A stretch of 64,000 bases of DNA from Antarcticirhabdus aurantiaca (GCF_009765365.1 NZ_VTOM01000006.1:1-64000); one strand, 5' to 3'. Positions 36,973-46,777 are shown, counted from the first letter of the stretch. Program-made: numbers and translations. The notes: generated by a model not told the origin, from the sequence alone.

Positions 36973-37878
36973 TCAGCGGAAGACGTCCTCGTCCGCCTTC
37001 ACGACCTCGGCGATGTAGTCTGCGACGGCGCGGATGCGGGCCTGGCCTCGCGAGGTCTCGTGGAAGGCGAGCCAGTATTCGCGCTCGATGCGGTGCTCGG
37101 GCAGGACCGGCTCGAGGTCCAGACGGCGCGCGGCGACGAAGGCGTGGAGGATGCCGATGCCGGCCCCCGCGGCCACCGCCTCGAACTGGCCGAGCGCGGA
37201 GGAGATTTCCAGGCGGCTCCGCCAGTCGGCGGCGATCTCGGCGGCGTAATGCAGCGAGGGCGAGAAGACGAGGTCGTCGACGTAGCCGACGAGCCGGTGA
37301 TGCTGGAGGTCCGCCGCAGTTTCGGGGCGGCCGAAGCGGTCGAGATAGGCGCGGGACGCGTAGAGGCCGAGGGCGTAGGGGACGAGGCGGCGGGCGACGA
37401 GGCGGCCCTGGCTCGGGCGCTCGACCGTGATCGCGATGTCGGCCTCGCGCCGGGAGATCGAAAAGGCCTGGGGCACGGGCACGAGCTGGACGGTGAGGCT
37501 CGGATGGCGCTCGATCAGCGCGGTCAGGCGGGGCGCGAGGAAGGCGGCGCCGAAGCCGTCGGGCGCGCCGATGCGCACCGTGCCGGCAAGGCCCGTTTCC
37601 GCTTCCGCCAGGCTCGCGCGGGCCGCCGCCATCTCGGCTTCCATCCGCTCGGCGAAGGCGAGAAAGGCGCCGCCCTCGCGCGTCAGGACGCAGCCGCTGG
37701 GGCGGCGCTCGAACAGGCGGTGGCCGAGCGAGGCTTCGAGCGCGTCGAGGCGCCGGCCGACGGTGGCGTGGTTCAGCCCGAGGCGGCGCGAGGCCGCGAG
37801 GATCTGCCCGGCACGGGCGGTGGCGAGGAAGACGCGCAGGTCGTCCCAGTCGGTTTCGGGGGCAGGACTCGATTTCAT
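36973..37878 (-). CDS. LysR-family transcriptional regulator
   Basis: 301 aa from ATG 37878 (the open frame continues upstream without sense). N-terminal winged HTH: DDLRVFLATARAGQILAASRRLGLNHATVGRRLDALEASLG, here near 13-53. The effector domain includes VRIGAPDGFGAAFLAPRL and READIAITVERPSQGRLVARRL. It is divergent from iolA/mmsA with 88 bp between starts, so it probably controls that gene. The effector is unknown. Confidence 0.92.
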   Translation of the reverse strand: MKSSPAPETDWDDLRVFLATARAGQILAASRRLGLNHATVGRRLDALEASLGHRLFERRPSGCVLTREGGAFLAFAERMEAEMAAARASLAEAETGLAGTVRIGAPDGFGAAFLAPRLTALIERHPSLTVQLVPVPQAFSISRREADIAITVERPSQGRLVARRLVPYALGLYASRAYLDRFGRPETAADLQHHRLVGYVDDLVFSPSLHYAAEIAADWRSRLEISSALGQFEAVAAGAGIGILHAFVAARRLDLEPVLPEHRIEREYWLAFHETSRGQARIRAVADYIAEVVKADEDVFR

Positions 37879-37904
37879 GCACAATGGATGCGCATGGGTT
37901 CTGC

Positions 37905-37930
37905 TTGCGTTCAAGTGCTGCGAAGCGCAA
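37905..37930. promoter_or_regulatory. Candidate LysR box between lysR and iolA
   Basis: TTGCG-TTC (37905-37912) and GAAGCGCAA (37922-37930) form an imperfect inverted repeat in the 88-bp divergent region. Its place and dyad form fit a LysR-type site, but no T-N11-A core is evident. Confidence 0.35.
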
Positions 37931-37966
37931 ACCCTCGTCCAGACGAAAGCCAGCGGAGGAACAGGC

Positions 37967-39463
37967 ATGAACGAGATCGGGCACTTCATCGACGGCGCGC
38001 GCGTGGCCGGCACCAGCGGCCGGCAGGCCGACGTCTTCAACCCCGCGACCGGCCAGGTGTCGGCGCGCCTGTCGCTCGCCAGCGAGGCCGAGCTTCAGAC
38101 GGCCGTCGACGCGGCGAAGGCCGCGCAGCCCAAGTGGGCGGCGACCAACCCGCAGCGCCGCGCCCGCGTCTTCATCCGCTACGTCGAGCTCCTCAACGCC
38201 CACATGGACGAGCTCGCCGAGCTCCTGTCGGCCGAGCACGGCAAGACCGTTGAGGACTCCAAGGGCGACATCATCCGCGGCCTCGAGGTCTGCGAGTTCG
38301 TGATCGGCATCCCGCACCTCATCAAGGGCGAGTTCACCGAAGGCGCCGGGCCGGGCATCGACATGTACTCGATGCGTCAGCCGGTCGGCATCGGCGCGGG
38401 CATCACGCCCTTCAACTTCCCGGCCATGATCCCGATGTGGATGTTCGCTCCGGCCATCGCCTGCGGCAACGCCTTCATCCTGAAGCCCTCCGAGCGCGAT
38501 CCATCCGTGCCGATGCGCCTCGCCGAGCTGATGATGGAAGCCGGCCTGCCCAAGGGCATCCTCCAGGTCGTCAACGGCGACGCCTCCGCCGTCGAGGCGA
38601 TCCTGAAGCATCCCGACATCGGCGCGGTGTCCTTCGTCGGCTCGACCCCGATCGCGGCGCACGTCTATGCCGAGGCGACGCGCCACGGCAAGCGGGCCCA
38701 CACCTTCGGCGGCGCCAAGAACCACATGATCATCATGCCCGACGCCGACCTCGATCAGGCGGCCAACGCGCTGATCGGCGCGGGCTACGGCTCGGCCGGC
38801 GAGCGCTGCATGGCGATCTCGGTGGCCGTGCCCGTCGGCGAGAAGACGGCGGACGCGCTCGTCGAGAAGCTGATCCCGAAGATCGAGGCGCTGAAGATCG
38901 GCCCCTACACCGACTCGGCCGCCGATTACGGCCCGGTGGTGACCAAGGCGAGCCAGCAGAAGATCCTCGGCCTCATCGACAAGGGCGTCGAGGAGGGTGC
39001 CAAGCTCGTCGTCGACGGCCGCGGCTTCAAGATGCAGGGCTACGAGGACGGCTTCTTCGTCGGCTCGTGCCTGTTCGACCACGTCACGCCGGACATGGAC
39101 ATCTACAAGCAGGAGATCTTCGGCCCCGTCCTCTCGGTGGTGCGCGCCAAGACCTACGAGGACGCGCTCGACCTGCCGACGCGCCATGAATACGGCAACG
39201 GCGTCGCGATCTTCACCCGCGACGGCGACGCGGCGCGCGACTTCGCCGCCCGCGTGCCGGTCGGCATGATCGGCATCAACGTGCCGATCCCGACCCCGCT
39301 CGCCTACCACTCCTTCGGCGGCTGGAAGCGCTCCTCCTTCGGCGACCTCAACCAGCACGGTCCGGACTCGATCAAGTTCTGGACCCGCACCAAGACGGTG
39401 ACGAGCCGCTGGCCGAGCGGCATCAAGGAGGGCGCCGAGTTCTCCATGCCCGTGATGCGCTAA
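37967..39463 (+). CDS. iolA: Methylmalonate-semialdehyde dehydrogenase (CoA-acylating)
   Basis: 498 aa from ATG 37967, GGAGGAAC upstream. Aldehyde dehydrogenase fold with GAGITPFNFPAMIPMWMFAPA, AVSFVGSTPIAAHVY, FGGAKNHMIIMPDAD and the catalytic Cys near 281 in SAGERCMAIS, all typical of MmsA/IolA rather than general ALDHs. It converts malonate semialdehyde to acetyl-CoA and CO2, the last inositol step, and also methylmalonate semialdehyde in valine breakdown, so it may be controlled separately by the divergent LysR. A terminator hairpin follows. Confidence 0.95.
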   Translation: MNEIGHFIDGARVAGTSGRQADVFNPATGQVSARLSLASEAELQTAVDAAKAAQPKWAATNPQRRARVFIRYVELLNAHMDELAELLSAEHGKTVEDSKGDIIRGLEVCEFVIGIPHLIKGEFTEGAGPGIDMYSMRQPVGIGAGITPFNFPAMIPMWMFAPAIACGNAFILKPSERDPSVPMRLAELMMEAGLPKGILQVVNGDASAVEAILKHPDIGAVSFVGSTPIAAHVYAEATRHGKRAHTFGGAKNHMIIMPDADLDQAANALIGAGYGSAGERCMAISVAVPVGEKTADALVEKLIPKIEALKIGPYTDSAADYGPVVTKASQQKILGLIDKGVEEGAKLVVDGRGFKMQGYEDGFFVGSCLFDHVTPDMDIYKQEIFGPVLSVVRAKTYEDALDLPTRHEYGNGVAIFTRDGDAARDFAARVPVGMIGINVPIPTPLAYHSFGGWKRSSFGDLNQHGPDSIKFWTRTKTVTSRWPSGIKEGAEFSMPVMR

Positions 39464-39495
39464 GCCCAACGACGTGTTTTGAACGATGGACGGCG

Positions 39496-39523
39496 AGGGC
39501 CGGCGGAGCGATCCGCCGGCCCT
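39496..39523 (+). terminator. Terminator hairpin after iolA
   Basis: A perfect 12-bp stem, AGGGCCGGCGGA at 39496-39507 with its complement at 39512-39523 and a GCGA tetraloop, begins 32 bases after the stop, with TCGTTCG following. Strong stem, weak U-tract. Confidence 0.7.
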
Positions 39524-39663
39524 TCGTTCGTCGCGGGAGAGGTTTTGCAACGTTTCGCAATGCCGGGCTCACGCCCCTTTGCTCGCGGTAGGGTTGCCGT
39601 TCGGCGATCGAGCGGCAAATCTCGTGCTGCAACGCACACGAGACCGAATCGAGGGACCTTTCG

Positions 39664-40266
39664 ATGCACTCGACCTCCCGCGCCGCCCCGCCAGCCAAGG
39701 GCCTGTCCGACACGCCGGCCGGCTACGGCCTCGTGTCGCGATCGCTGCATTGGTTGATGGCGCTCCTGATCGTCTGGCAGTTCACGTCGGCGCTGCTGCG
39801 CGTCTTCGCCGAGGACACGGCCATCGAGGGCTTCTTCTGGTCGACGCACTACTCCGTCGGCTTCACGATCTACGTCCTTGCGGTGGTTCGAGGCATCTGG
39901 GGCCTCGCCAACCTGAAGCGGCGGCCGTCGCATGGCGGCTCGCTCCTCGACCGAGCGGCGCCGCTCGGGCATCTGGCGATGTACGTCCTGATGATCGTCG
40001 TGCCGTTCCTCGCCATCCTGCGCGCCGCCGGAGGCGGGCGGGGCCTCTCGGTCTACGGGCTGCAGCTCGTCGCCCCCGGCGGCGAGCCGAACCCGATGCT
40101 GACCGAGCCGGCCAACGCGCTGCACGGCCTTCTCGGCTGGGTGCTCCTGGCGCTGATCGTCGGGCACGTCGCCATGGCGCTGATCCACGGCCTCGTCTGG
40201 CGGGACGCGACGCTCGACCGCATGACCCGCGGCGGCAGCGACAAGCCGGCACCGGGCGCCGCCTAG
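39664..40266 (+). CDS. Cytochrome b561 family protein
   Basis: 200 aa with four membrane helices. Histidines for two b hemes are seen in RSLHWLMALLI (helix 1), STHYSVGFTIY (helix 2) and LHGLLGWVLLALIVGHVAMALIH (helix 4). Family members carry electrons across the inner membrane between quinols and other carriers or superoxide. GGGACC precedes the ATG. It stands alone between iolA and the XRE/mrp genes; partner unknown. Confidence 0.9.
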   Translation: MHSTSRAAPPAKGLSDTPAGYGLVSRSLHWLMALLIVWQFTSALLRVFAEDTAIEGFFWSTHYSVGFTIYVLAVVRGIWGLANLKRRPSHGGSLLDRAAPLGHLAMYVLMIVVPFLAILRAAGGGRGLSVYGLQLVAPGGEPNPMLTEPANALHGLLGWVLLALIVGHVAMALIHGLVWRDATLDRMTRGGSDKPAPGAA

Positions 40267-40355
40267 GGACGCCGACGGTCATGTACGGGCTGATGCGCTC
40301 CGACGGATCGGACCGGAACAGACGGTTCGCGGCAACGCGCGCCGTCTCGCCGCGT

Positions 40356-40613
40356 TCAGCGCGGCGCCGCGCTGGCCAGGCGCACGCCGGCGCCCGGATC
40401 CTCCGCTCCCTCCCCGGCAGCCGCGATCAGCACGACGCCAGCCCCCTCGAAGGCTTCGACGATGAGCTGCTCGGAGGAGCGGTTGAGGTGGTGGCGTTCC
40501 TTCTCGAAGTCGCGCACGGTCGAGCGCGACACGCCCGCCGCCTCGGCGAGCTGCTCCTGCGTCCAGTCCAGAAGGCCGCGAGCGGCCCGACACTGCTCGG
40601 GCGTCAGATTCAT
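40356..40613 (-). CDS. Small XRE-type HTH regulator
   Basis: 85 aa. MNLTPEQCRAARGLLDWTQEQLAEAAGVSRSTVRDFEKERHHL is a full HTH_3 domain (residues 1-43); the rest is short, ending in a Gly/Ala-rich tail. It is divergent from the mrp operon by 100 bp and could bind its promoter region, though single-domain XRE proteins of this type are common. Target unknown. Confidence 0.85.
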   Translation of the reverse strand: MNLTPEQCRAARGLLDWTQEQLAEAAGVSRSTVRDFEKERHHLNRSSEQLIVEAFEGAGVVLIAAAGEGAEDPGAGVRLASAAPR

Positions 40614-40713
40614 CGGATTGGCACCTTGAATACGGCAGCATAGTCAACCATATTGGGCGAGCTTTAGCAACAATCCGGTCTGAAGGCCCCACGCAAGGAG
40701 GCAGATCCCGCCC

Positions 40714-43653
40714 ATGCTGGACGAGTACCTGCTTCTCGTTCTCCTCCTCCTGCCCTTCCTGGGAAGCGTCGCGGCCCTGATCCTGCCGACGGACGCGCGC
40801 GGCGTGAACGCCGTTCTGGCGGGCTCGGTGGCGCTGGCCGGCCTTCTCGCCACGATCGCGCTCTATCCCGCGGTGACGAACGGCGGCGTCGTCTCCTGGC
40901 GCATCGGCTGGATGCCGAGCTTCGGCCTCGACTTCGTCCTGCGCATCGACGGCCTCGCCTGGCTCTTCTGCCTGCTCGTCACCGGCATCGGCCTCCTCGT
41001 CGTCATCTATGCCCGCTACTACATGTCGCCGGACGACCCGGTGGCGCGCTTCTTCGCCTTCTTTCTCGCCTTCATGGGGGCGATGCTCGGCGTCGTCCTG
41101 TCCGGCAACATCGTCCAGATCGTCTTCTTCTGGGAGCTGACGAGCCTCTTCTCGTTCCTCCTCATCGGCTACTGGCACCACAACCTCGCCGCCCGCGACG
41201 GGGCGCGCATGGCGCTGACGGTGACGGGGATGGGCGGCCTGGCGCTTCTCGCCGGCACGCTGATGCTCGGCCACATCGTCGGATCCTACGACCTCGACGC
41301 GGTGCTGGCCGCCGGCGCCCGCGTCCAGGCGCACGAGCTCTACACGCCCACGCTCGTCCTCATTCTCATCGGCGCGCTGGCCAAGAGCGCGCAGTTCCCG
41401 TTCCACTTCTGGCTGCCCCAGGCCATGGCCGCCCCGACGCCGGTCTCGGCCTACCTCCATTCGGCGACCATGGTGAAGGCGGGCGTCTTCCTTCTCGCCC
41501 GCTACTGGCCGGTTCTCGCCGAGACCGAGACCTGGTTCTACATCGTCTGCTCGTCGGGCCTGATCACCCTCGTCCTCGGCGCCTGGATCGCGATCTTCCA
41601 GCAGGACCTCAAAGGCCTCCTCGCTTATTCCACGATCAGCCATCTCGGGCTCATCACCGTGCTTCTGGGCCTCGGCAGCCCGCTCGGGGCGATCGCGGCG
41701 ACCTTCCACATCCTCAACCACGCGACCTTCAAGGCCTCGCTGTTCATGGCGGCGGGCATCATCGACCACGAGACCGGCACGCGCGACATGCGCCGCCTGT
41801 CGGGCCTCTACCGCTTCATGCCGGTGACCGCGACGCTCGCCATGGTCGCCTGCGCCGCCATGGCCGGCGTGCCGCTGCTCAACGGCTTCATCTCCAAGGA
41901 GATGTTCTTCGCCGAGGCCGTGGAGTTCCACCAGGGCTCGCTTCTCGACCGGTCCCTGCCCTACGCCGCGACGCTCGCCGGCGCCTTCTCGGTAGCCTAT
42001 TCCATCGGCTTCATGCACCGCGTCTTCTTCGGCCCGCCGCCGACGGACGTGCCCAAGGTGCCGCACGAGCCGCCGCGCCTCATGCGCTTTCCCGTCGAGT
42101 TCCTGGTCGTTCTCTGCCTCGTGGTCGGCATCGTGCCGGCGCTGGCGGTCGGCGGCATCCTGAACACGGCGGCGCAGGCCGTGGTCGGACGCGACCTGCC
42201 CTACTACTCGCTCTCGCTCTGGCACGGCTTCAACGAGCCGCTGATGATGAGCATCATCGCCATGGTCAGCGGCGTGATCCTGTACCTCCTGCTGCGCCGT
42301 ACGCTCGAATCCGGCGTCGAGGGGCCGCCGCTGCTGCGCCGCCTCAACGCGCCGCGCATCTTCGAGGCTGTGCTCGTCACCGTGTCCTGGCGCTGGGCCC
42401 GCACGCTGGAAGGCTGGGTCGAAACGCGCCGCCTGCAGCCGCAGATGCGCCTTCTCGTCGGCGCCGCGCTTCTGGCGGGCGTCGCCCCGATCGCCACCCA
42501 CGGCTTCGGCTCGCGCCAGGAATGGCCGATCGACATCGACGCGCCCTTCGCCCTTCTCTGGCTGATCGGCATCGTCTGCGCCATCGGCGCCGCGCTCAGC
42601 GCCAAGTTCCACCGCCTCGCCGCCCTCGTTCTCCTCGGCGGCGCCGGCCTCGTCACCTGCGTGACCTTCGTCTGGCTCTCGGCCCCCGACCTCGCCATCA
42701 CCCAGCTGCTCGTCGAGGTGGTGACGACCGTGCTCCTGCTTCTCGGCCTGCGCTGGCTGCCCAAGCGCGTGCGCGGCCACGACGGCGACGAATCCACGAG
42801 CATCGTCGCGCGCCTGCGCCGCTCGCGCGACCTCGTTCTCGCGGTCTGCGCCGGCCTCGGCACGGCGGTGGTCGCCTTCGCCGTGATGAACCGGCCGCTG
42901 ACCGACTCCATCGCCGGCTTCTTCCTGGAGCGGGCCTATTCGGAGGGCGGCGGCACCAACGTCGTCAACGTCATCCTCGTCGACTTCCGCGGCTTCGACA
43001 CCTTCGGCGAGATCGTCGTGCTCGCCGCCGTCAGCCTCACCGTCTTCGCGCTTCTTCTGCGCTTCCGGCCGGCTGCCGATTCCCGGCAGATGCCCGAGCA
43101 GCAGCGGCTCCAGAACGAGCTGGACGAAGCGGCGGAAGGGCGAGAGGCCGGCGACACGGTGGCCGACGCGCTGCTCGTGCCGAGCGTCATCATGCGCTTG
43201 ATGTTCCCGCTGATCGGGACGCTCGCCGTCTACTTCTTCCTGCGCGGCCACGACCTTCCCGGCGGCGGCTTCGCGGCGGGCGTCACGATGTCGATCGGCT
43301 TCATCCTGCAATACATGGCGGGGGGAACGCGCTGGGTGGAAGCGCGCCTGCGCATCCGGCCCGTGCGCTGGATGGCCTTCGGCCTCCTGCTCTCGCTCGT
43401 CACGGGCGCAGGCGCCTGGGTCTTCGGCTATCCCTTCCTGACCTCCTTCTTCCAGTACACGGACATCCCCTTCATCGGCGAGGTGCCGACCGCGAGCGCC
43501 CTCCTCTTCGACCTCGGCGTCTTCGCCCTCGTCGTCGGCGCGACGGTTCTGATGCTCATCGCCATCGCCCACCAGTCGATCCGCGCGCCGCGCGTCGCAC
43601 GGTCGCCGGGTGCCCAACCCCCGCCCGTCGGGTCAGAGACCGGAGGCCGCTGA
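40714..43653 (+). CDS. mrpA: Mrp-type cation/proton antiporter subunit A fused to B
   Basis: 979 aa. Residues about 1-800 form the MrpA/NuoL-like part with over 15 helices: the proton-antiporter core FPFHFWLPQAMAAPTPVSAYLHSATMVKAG near 230-259 and YSTISHLGLITVLLG. The C-terminal region from about 825 is the MrpB (MnhB) domain with LFPLIGTLAVYFFLRGHDLPGGGF-like sequence. Such AB fusion is typical of rhizobial PhaA. The complex exchanges Na+ or K+ for H+ in the inner membrane. The TGA overlaps the start of mrpC. Confidence 0.95.
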   Translation: MLDEYLLLVLLLLPFLGSVAALILPTDARGVNAVLAGSVALAGLLATIALYPAVTNGGVVSWRIGWMPSFGLDFVLRIDGLAWLFCLLVTGIGLLVVIYARYYMSPDDPVARFFAFFLAFMGAMLGVVLSGNIVQIVFFWELTSLFSFLLIGYWHHNLAARDGARMALTVTGMGGLALLAGTLMLGHIVGSYDLDAVLAAGARVQAHELYTPTLVLILIGALAKSAQFPFHFWLPQAMAAPTPVSAYLHSATMVKAGVFLLARYWPVLAETETWFYIVCSSGLITLVLGAWIAIFQQDLKGLLAYSTISHLGLITVLLGLGSPLGAIAATFHILNHATFKASLFMAAGIIDHETGTRDMRRLSGLYRFMPVTATLAMVACAAMAGVPLLNGFISKEMFFAEAVEFHQGSLLDRSLPYAATLAGAFSVAYSIGFMHRVFFGPPPTDVPKVPHEPPRLMRFPVEFLVVLCLVVGIVPALAVGGILNTAAQAVVGRDLPYYSLSLWHGFNEPLMMSIIAMVSGVILYLLLRRTLESGVEGPPLLRRLNAPRIFEAVLVTVSWRWARTLEGWVETRRLQPQMRLLVGAALLAGVAPIATHGFGSRQEWPIDIDAPFALLWLIGIVCAIGAALSAKFHRLAALVLLGGAGLVTCVTFVWLSAPDLAITQLLVEVVTTVLLLLGLRWLPKRVRGHDGDESTSIVARLRRSRDLVLAVCAGLGTAVVAFAVMNRPLTDSIAGFFLERAYSEGGGTNVVNVILVDFRGFDTFGEIVVLAAVSLTVFALLLRFRPAADSRQMPEQQRLQNELDEAAEGREAGDTVADALLVPSVIMRLMFPLIGTLAVYFFLRGHDLPGGGFAAGVTMSIGFILQYMAGGTRWVEARLRIRPVRWMAFGLLLSLVTGAGAWVFGYPFLTSFFQYTDIPFIGEVPTASALLFDLGVFALVVGATVLMLIAIAHQSIRAPRVARSPGAQPPPVGSETGGR

Positions 43654-44003
43654 TGGAACTCGTTCTTGCCGCCGCCATCGGCGTCCTCGTGGGTTCCGGC
43701 GTCTGGCTGATCCTGCGCCCGCGCACCTATCAGGTGATCATCGGCCTCTCGCTGATCTCCTACGGGGTGAACCTCTTCATCTTCTCGATGGGTCTCGGCA
43801 AGCCGATGCTCGGCCTGCCGCCGATCCTCGAAAAGGGCGAGGCCGGCGCCCTCGGAATTCATGCCGACCCCCTGCCGCAAGCCCTCGTCCTCACCGCGAT
43901 CGTCATCGGCTTCGCCATGACGGCGCTGTTTCTCGTCGTGCTGCTCGCCGCGCGCGGCCTCACCGGCACCGACCATGTCGACGGGCGGGAGAGCGGCTCG
44001 TGA
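43653..44003 (+). CDS. mrpC: Mrp antiporter subunit C
   Basis: 116 aa with three helices, NuoK-like: IGVLVGSGVWLILRPRTYQVIIGLSLISYGVNLFIF, then PLPQALVLTAIVIGFAMTALFLVV. The ATG overlaps the mrpA stop (TGATG). Subunit of the Mrp membrane complex. Confidence 0.94.
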   Translation: MELVLAAAIGVLVGSGVWLILRPRTYQVIIGLSLISYGVNLFIFSMGLGKPMLGLPPILEKGEAGALGIHADPLPQALVLTAIVIGFAMTALFLVVLLAARGLTGTDHVDGRESGS

Positions 44004-45661
44004 GCGGCTTTCTCGCCCATCTTCCGGTCCTGCCGATCCTCGTGCCGCTTGCCGGGGCGGCGATCATGCTGTTCTTCGACGAGCGGCGTCGGCGGCTGAA
44101 GGCCCGCATCAACGTCGCGACCACCATCGTCCTCGCCCTCGCTTCCCTGGCGCTCCTCGTCGAGACGGCGGCCGATCCGAACACCGCCCAGGTCTACCGC
44201 CTCGGCGACTGGCCGGCGCCCTTCGCCATCGTTCTCGTCGCCGACCCCTTGGCGTCCCTGATGGTGATGCTGACGAGCCTCCTCGCGCTCGCCAGCCTCA
44301 CCTTCTCGCTCGCCCGCTGGCACCGCTCCGGCGCGCACTTCCACTCGCTGTTCCAGATCCTCCTGATGGGCCTCAACGGCTCGTTCCTGACCGGCGACCT
44401 GTTCAACCTCTTCGTGTTCTTCGAGATCATGCTGGCGGCCTCCTTCGGCCTGCTGCTGCACGGCTCGGGCGCCCCGCGCATCCGCGCGAGCCTCCAGTAC
44501 ATCGCGATCAACCTCGCGGCCTCCTCGCTCTTCCTTCTCGGGGTGAGCCTCATCTACGGCGTCACCGGCACGCTCAACATGGCGGACCTGAGCCTGCGCA
44601 TGGCGATGGTGGCGCCCGGCGACCGGACGCTCCTGGAGGCCGGCGCGGCGCTCCTGTCGGTCTCCTTCCTCGTGAAGGCCGGCATGTGGCCGCTGTGCTT
44701 CTGGCTGCCGCAGGCCTATTCGGTGGCCTCGGCGCCGGTCGCGGCGATCTTCGTGATCACCTCCAAGGTCGGCATCGCCGTGATCCTGCGCTTGTCGCTG
44801 CTGATCTTCGGGCAGGAAGCGAGCTTCGGCTCGGAGGTGCTGCTCGCCGGGGGATTGGCCACCATCGCCTTCGGGGCGATCGGCGTCCTCGCCTCGCAGG
44901 CCATGGGCCGCATCGCCAGCTTCTCGGTTCTCGTCTCGTCGGGCACGCTTCTCGCCGCGATCGGCTTTTCCAGCCCCGCGGTGACGGCCGGCGCGCTCTT
45001 CTACCTCGTCTCCTCGACGCTCACGATCTGCGCCTTCTTTCTCCTCATCGAACTCGTGGAGCGCGGCCGCGAGCCGGGCGCCGACGTCTTCGCCGTGACG
45101 GCCGAGGCCTACGGCCTCGACGAGCCGGACGAGGAGGAGGTGCTGCACGAGAGCGAGGAGGTCGGCGTCGCGATCCCCGCGACCATCGCCTTCCTCGGCA
45201 TCGGCTTCTTCGCCTGCGCCCTCCTGATCGCCGGCCTGCCGCCCCTGTCGGGCTTCGTCGCCAAGGTCGCGATGCTGACCGCCGTCCTCAACCCCGCCGG
45301 CTTCGGTGCCGAGAGCGCGAATGCCCCCGTCGGGGTCTGGGGCTGGAGCTTCGTCGCACTCCTGATCCTGTCGGGCCTCGCCACGCTTCTCGCCATGCTG
45401 CGCACCGGCATCCGCATCTTCTGGGTGCCGAACGAGGGATCCATGGTCCAGCGCGTGCGCGTCATCGAATACGCGCCCGTGGTCGGCCTCCTCGCGCTCT
45501 GCGTCGCCATGACCGCCGCGGGCGAGCCGGTCATGTCCTTCATGCGGGCCGCCGCGACCGCGGTCCATGCGCCGGACGCCTATGTCAGGGGCGTCCTGCC
45601 CGACGGCTCGCCGGCCGTGCCGGACGGCGAGAACGAGAACGGCGTGGAGGCGATCCAATGA
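44000..45661 (+). CDS. mrpD: Mrp antiporter subunit D
   Basis: 553 aa from GTG 44000, overlapping mrpC's stop as GTGA. It is a NuoM/N-like polytopic protein with about 14 helices. FEIMLAASFGLLLHGSG and VKAGMWPLCFWLPQAYSVASAPVAAIFVITSKVGI carry the conserved Glu and Lys of the proton channel. An acidic insertion (DEPDEEEVLHESEE near 374-387) is found in a loop. It pairs with MrpA for ion exchange. Confidence 0.95.
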   Translation: MSGFLAHLPVLPILVPLAGAAIMLFFDERRRRLKARINVATTIVLALASLALLVETAADPNTAQVYRLGDWPAPFAIVLVADPLASLMVMLTSLLALASLTFSLARWHRSGAHFHSLFQILLMGLNGSFLTGDLFNLFVFFEIMLAASFGLLLHGSGAPRIRASLQYIAINLAASSLFLLGVSLIYGVTGTLNMADLSLRMAMVAPGDRTLLEAGAALLSVSFLVKAGMWPLCFWLPQAYSVASAPVAAIFVITSKVGIAVILRLSLLIFGQEASFGSEVLLAGGLATIAFGAIGVLASQAMGRIASFSVLVSSGTLLAAIGFSSPAVTAGALFYLVSSTLTICAFFLLIELVERGREPGADVFAVTAEAYGLDEPDEEEVLHESEEVGVAIPATIAFLGIGFFACALLIAGLPPLSGFVAKVAMLTAVLNPAGFGAESANAPVGVWGWSFVALLILSGLATLLAMLRTGIRIFWVPNEGSMVQRVRVIEYAPVVGLLALCVAMTAAGEPVMSFMRAAATAVHAPDAYVRGVLPDGSPAVPDGENENGVEAIQ

Positions 45662-46143
45662 TGGCGCGCGTCTTCGCCTATCCCCGCCTGTCGGTGTTCG
45701 TGCTGATCGTCTGGCTGACGCTGAACCAGAGCATCTCGCCGGGACAGATCATCATCGGCACCGCGCTCGGCCTCTTCGCCGCCGTGACCCTGTCGGCGCT
45801 CCAGCAGCCGGGCCTTCGCGCCGGCAATCCGGTCGCGATCCTGCGCCTGGTCGGCTTCGTCGGCTTGGAGATCGTGCGCTCCAACATCGCCGTCGCCCGC
45901 ATCGTCCTGCGACCGCGCGCCGAGCGGCGCTCCGGCTTCCTCACGATCAAGCTGGAGATCGACGACCCTTATGCCCTGACCGTCCTCGCCTGCATCCTCA
46001 CGGCCACGCCCGGCAGCCTGTGGGTCAACTACGACCCGCGCACCGGCCTCCTCTTGCTCCACGTCCTCGACCTCATCGACGAGGCGGAATGGGCCAGCAT
46101 CGTGGCGGGCTACGAGGCGCGCCTGAAGGAGATCTTCCGATGA
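45658..46143 (+). CDS. mrpE: Mrp antiporter subunit E
   Basis: 161 aa, ATG 45658 overlapping the mrpD stop as ATGA (a second ATG follows directly). N-terminal helices are followed by the MNHE domain: LRLVGFVGLEIVRSNIAVARIVLRP and LTVLACILTATPGSLWVNYDP. Needed for assembly or activity of the Mrp complex in the inner membrane. Confidence 0.93.
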   Translation: MMARVFAYPRLSVFVLIVWLTLNQSISPGQIIIGTALGLFAAVTLSALQQPGLRAGNPVAILRLVGFVGLEIVRSNIAVARIVLRPRAERRSGFLTIKLEIDDPYALTVLACILTATPGSLWVNYDPRTGLLLLHVLDLIDEAEWASIVAGYEARLKEIFR

Positions 46144-46421
46144 GCCTCGTCATCCTCAGCTGGTCGATCACGATCGCCCAGGTCATGCTGGGCCTGGCCT
46201 GCGCCTGCGCCACCTCCCGCATCCTGGCCGGCCCCCGCGCCCAGGACCGCATCCTCGGCCTCGACACGCTCTACGTGACGATCATGCTGGTGCTTCTCAC
46301 CTTCGGCATCCGCTCGGGCACCAACATCTTCTTCGAGGCCGCCCTCGTCATCGCCGTGCTCGGCTTCGTCGGCACCGTGGCGCTGGCCAAATTCCTGATG
46401 CGCGGCGAGGTGATCGAATGA
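46140..46421 (+). CDS. mrpF: Mrp antiporter subunit F
   Basis: 93 aa, three helices, MrpF/PhaF family with RILAGPRAQDRILGLDTLYV and ALVIAVLGFVGTVALAKFLMRG. ATG 46140 overlaps the mrpE stop as ATGA. Confidence 0.93.
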   Translation: MSLVILSWSITIAQVMLGLACACATSRILAGPRAQDRILGLDTLYVTIMLVLLTFGIRSGTNIFFEAALVIAVLGFVGTVALAKFLMRGEVIE

Positions 46422-46777
46422 GCGGCCTGACCGACCTGCCGCTCTGGGCGGCCATCCTCGTCTCGATCTTCGTCCTGGCCGGTTCGGCGATGACGCTGAT
46501 CGGCGCGCTCGGCCTGCTGCGCTTCCGGACCTTCTACGAGCGCGTCCACGCCCCGACGCTCGGCGCCAGTCTCGGAACGGTCGGCGTGCTCGCGGCCTCC
46601 ATGCTGTTCTTCTCGGTGACGCGCGAGCGCGTCGTCGTTCACGAGGTTCTGATCTTCCTGTTCATCACCATGACGACGCCGGTGACCCTGATGCTGCTGA
46701 CGCGCTCGGCCCTTTATCGCGACCGGGCCGAAGGGCAGGACGACCTGCCCGACGTGAGGTCGGTGGAAGACCGCTGA
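46418..46777 (+). CDS. mrpG: Mrp antiporter subunit G
   Basis: 119 aa, three helices, PhaG/MnhG family: MTLIGALGLLRFRTFYERVHAPTLGASLGT and LIFLFITMTTPVTLMLLTRSALYRD. ATG 46418 overlaps the mrpF stop. Last gene of the operon; no clear terminator follows before the MarR operator. Confidence 0.94.
   Translation: MSGLTDLPLWAAILVSIFVLAGSAMTLIGALGLLRFRTFYERVHAPTLGASLGTVGVLAASMLFFSVTRERVVVHEVLIFLFITMTTPVTLMLLTRSALYRDRAEGQDDLPDVRSVEDR

Noticed and set aside
40279-43617. 1112-codon frame antisense to mrpA
   Set aside because: mrpA is unmistakable on the plus strand; the antisense product is low-complexity.
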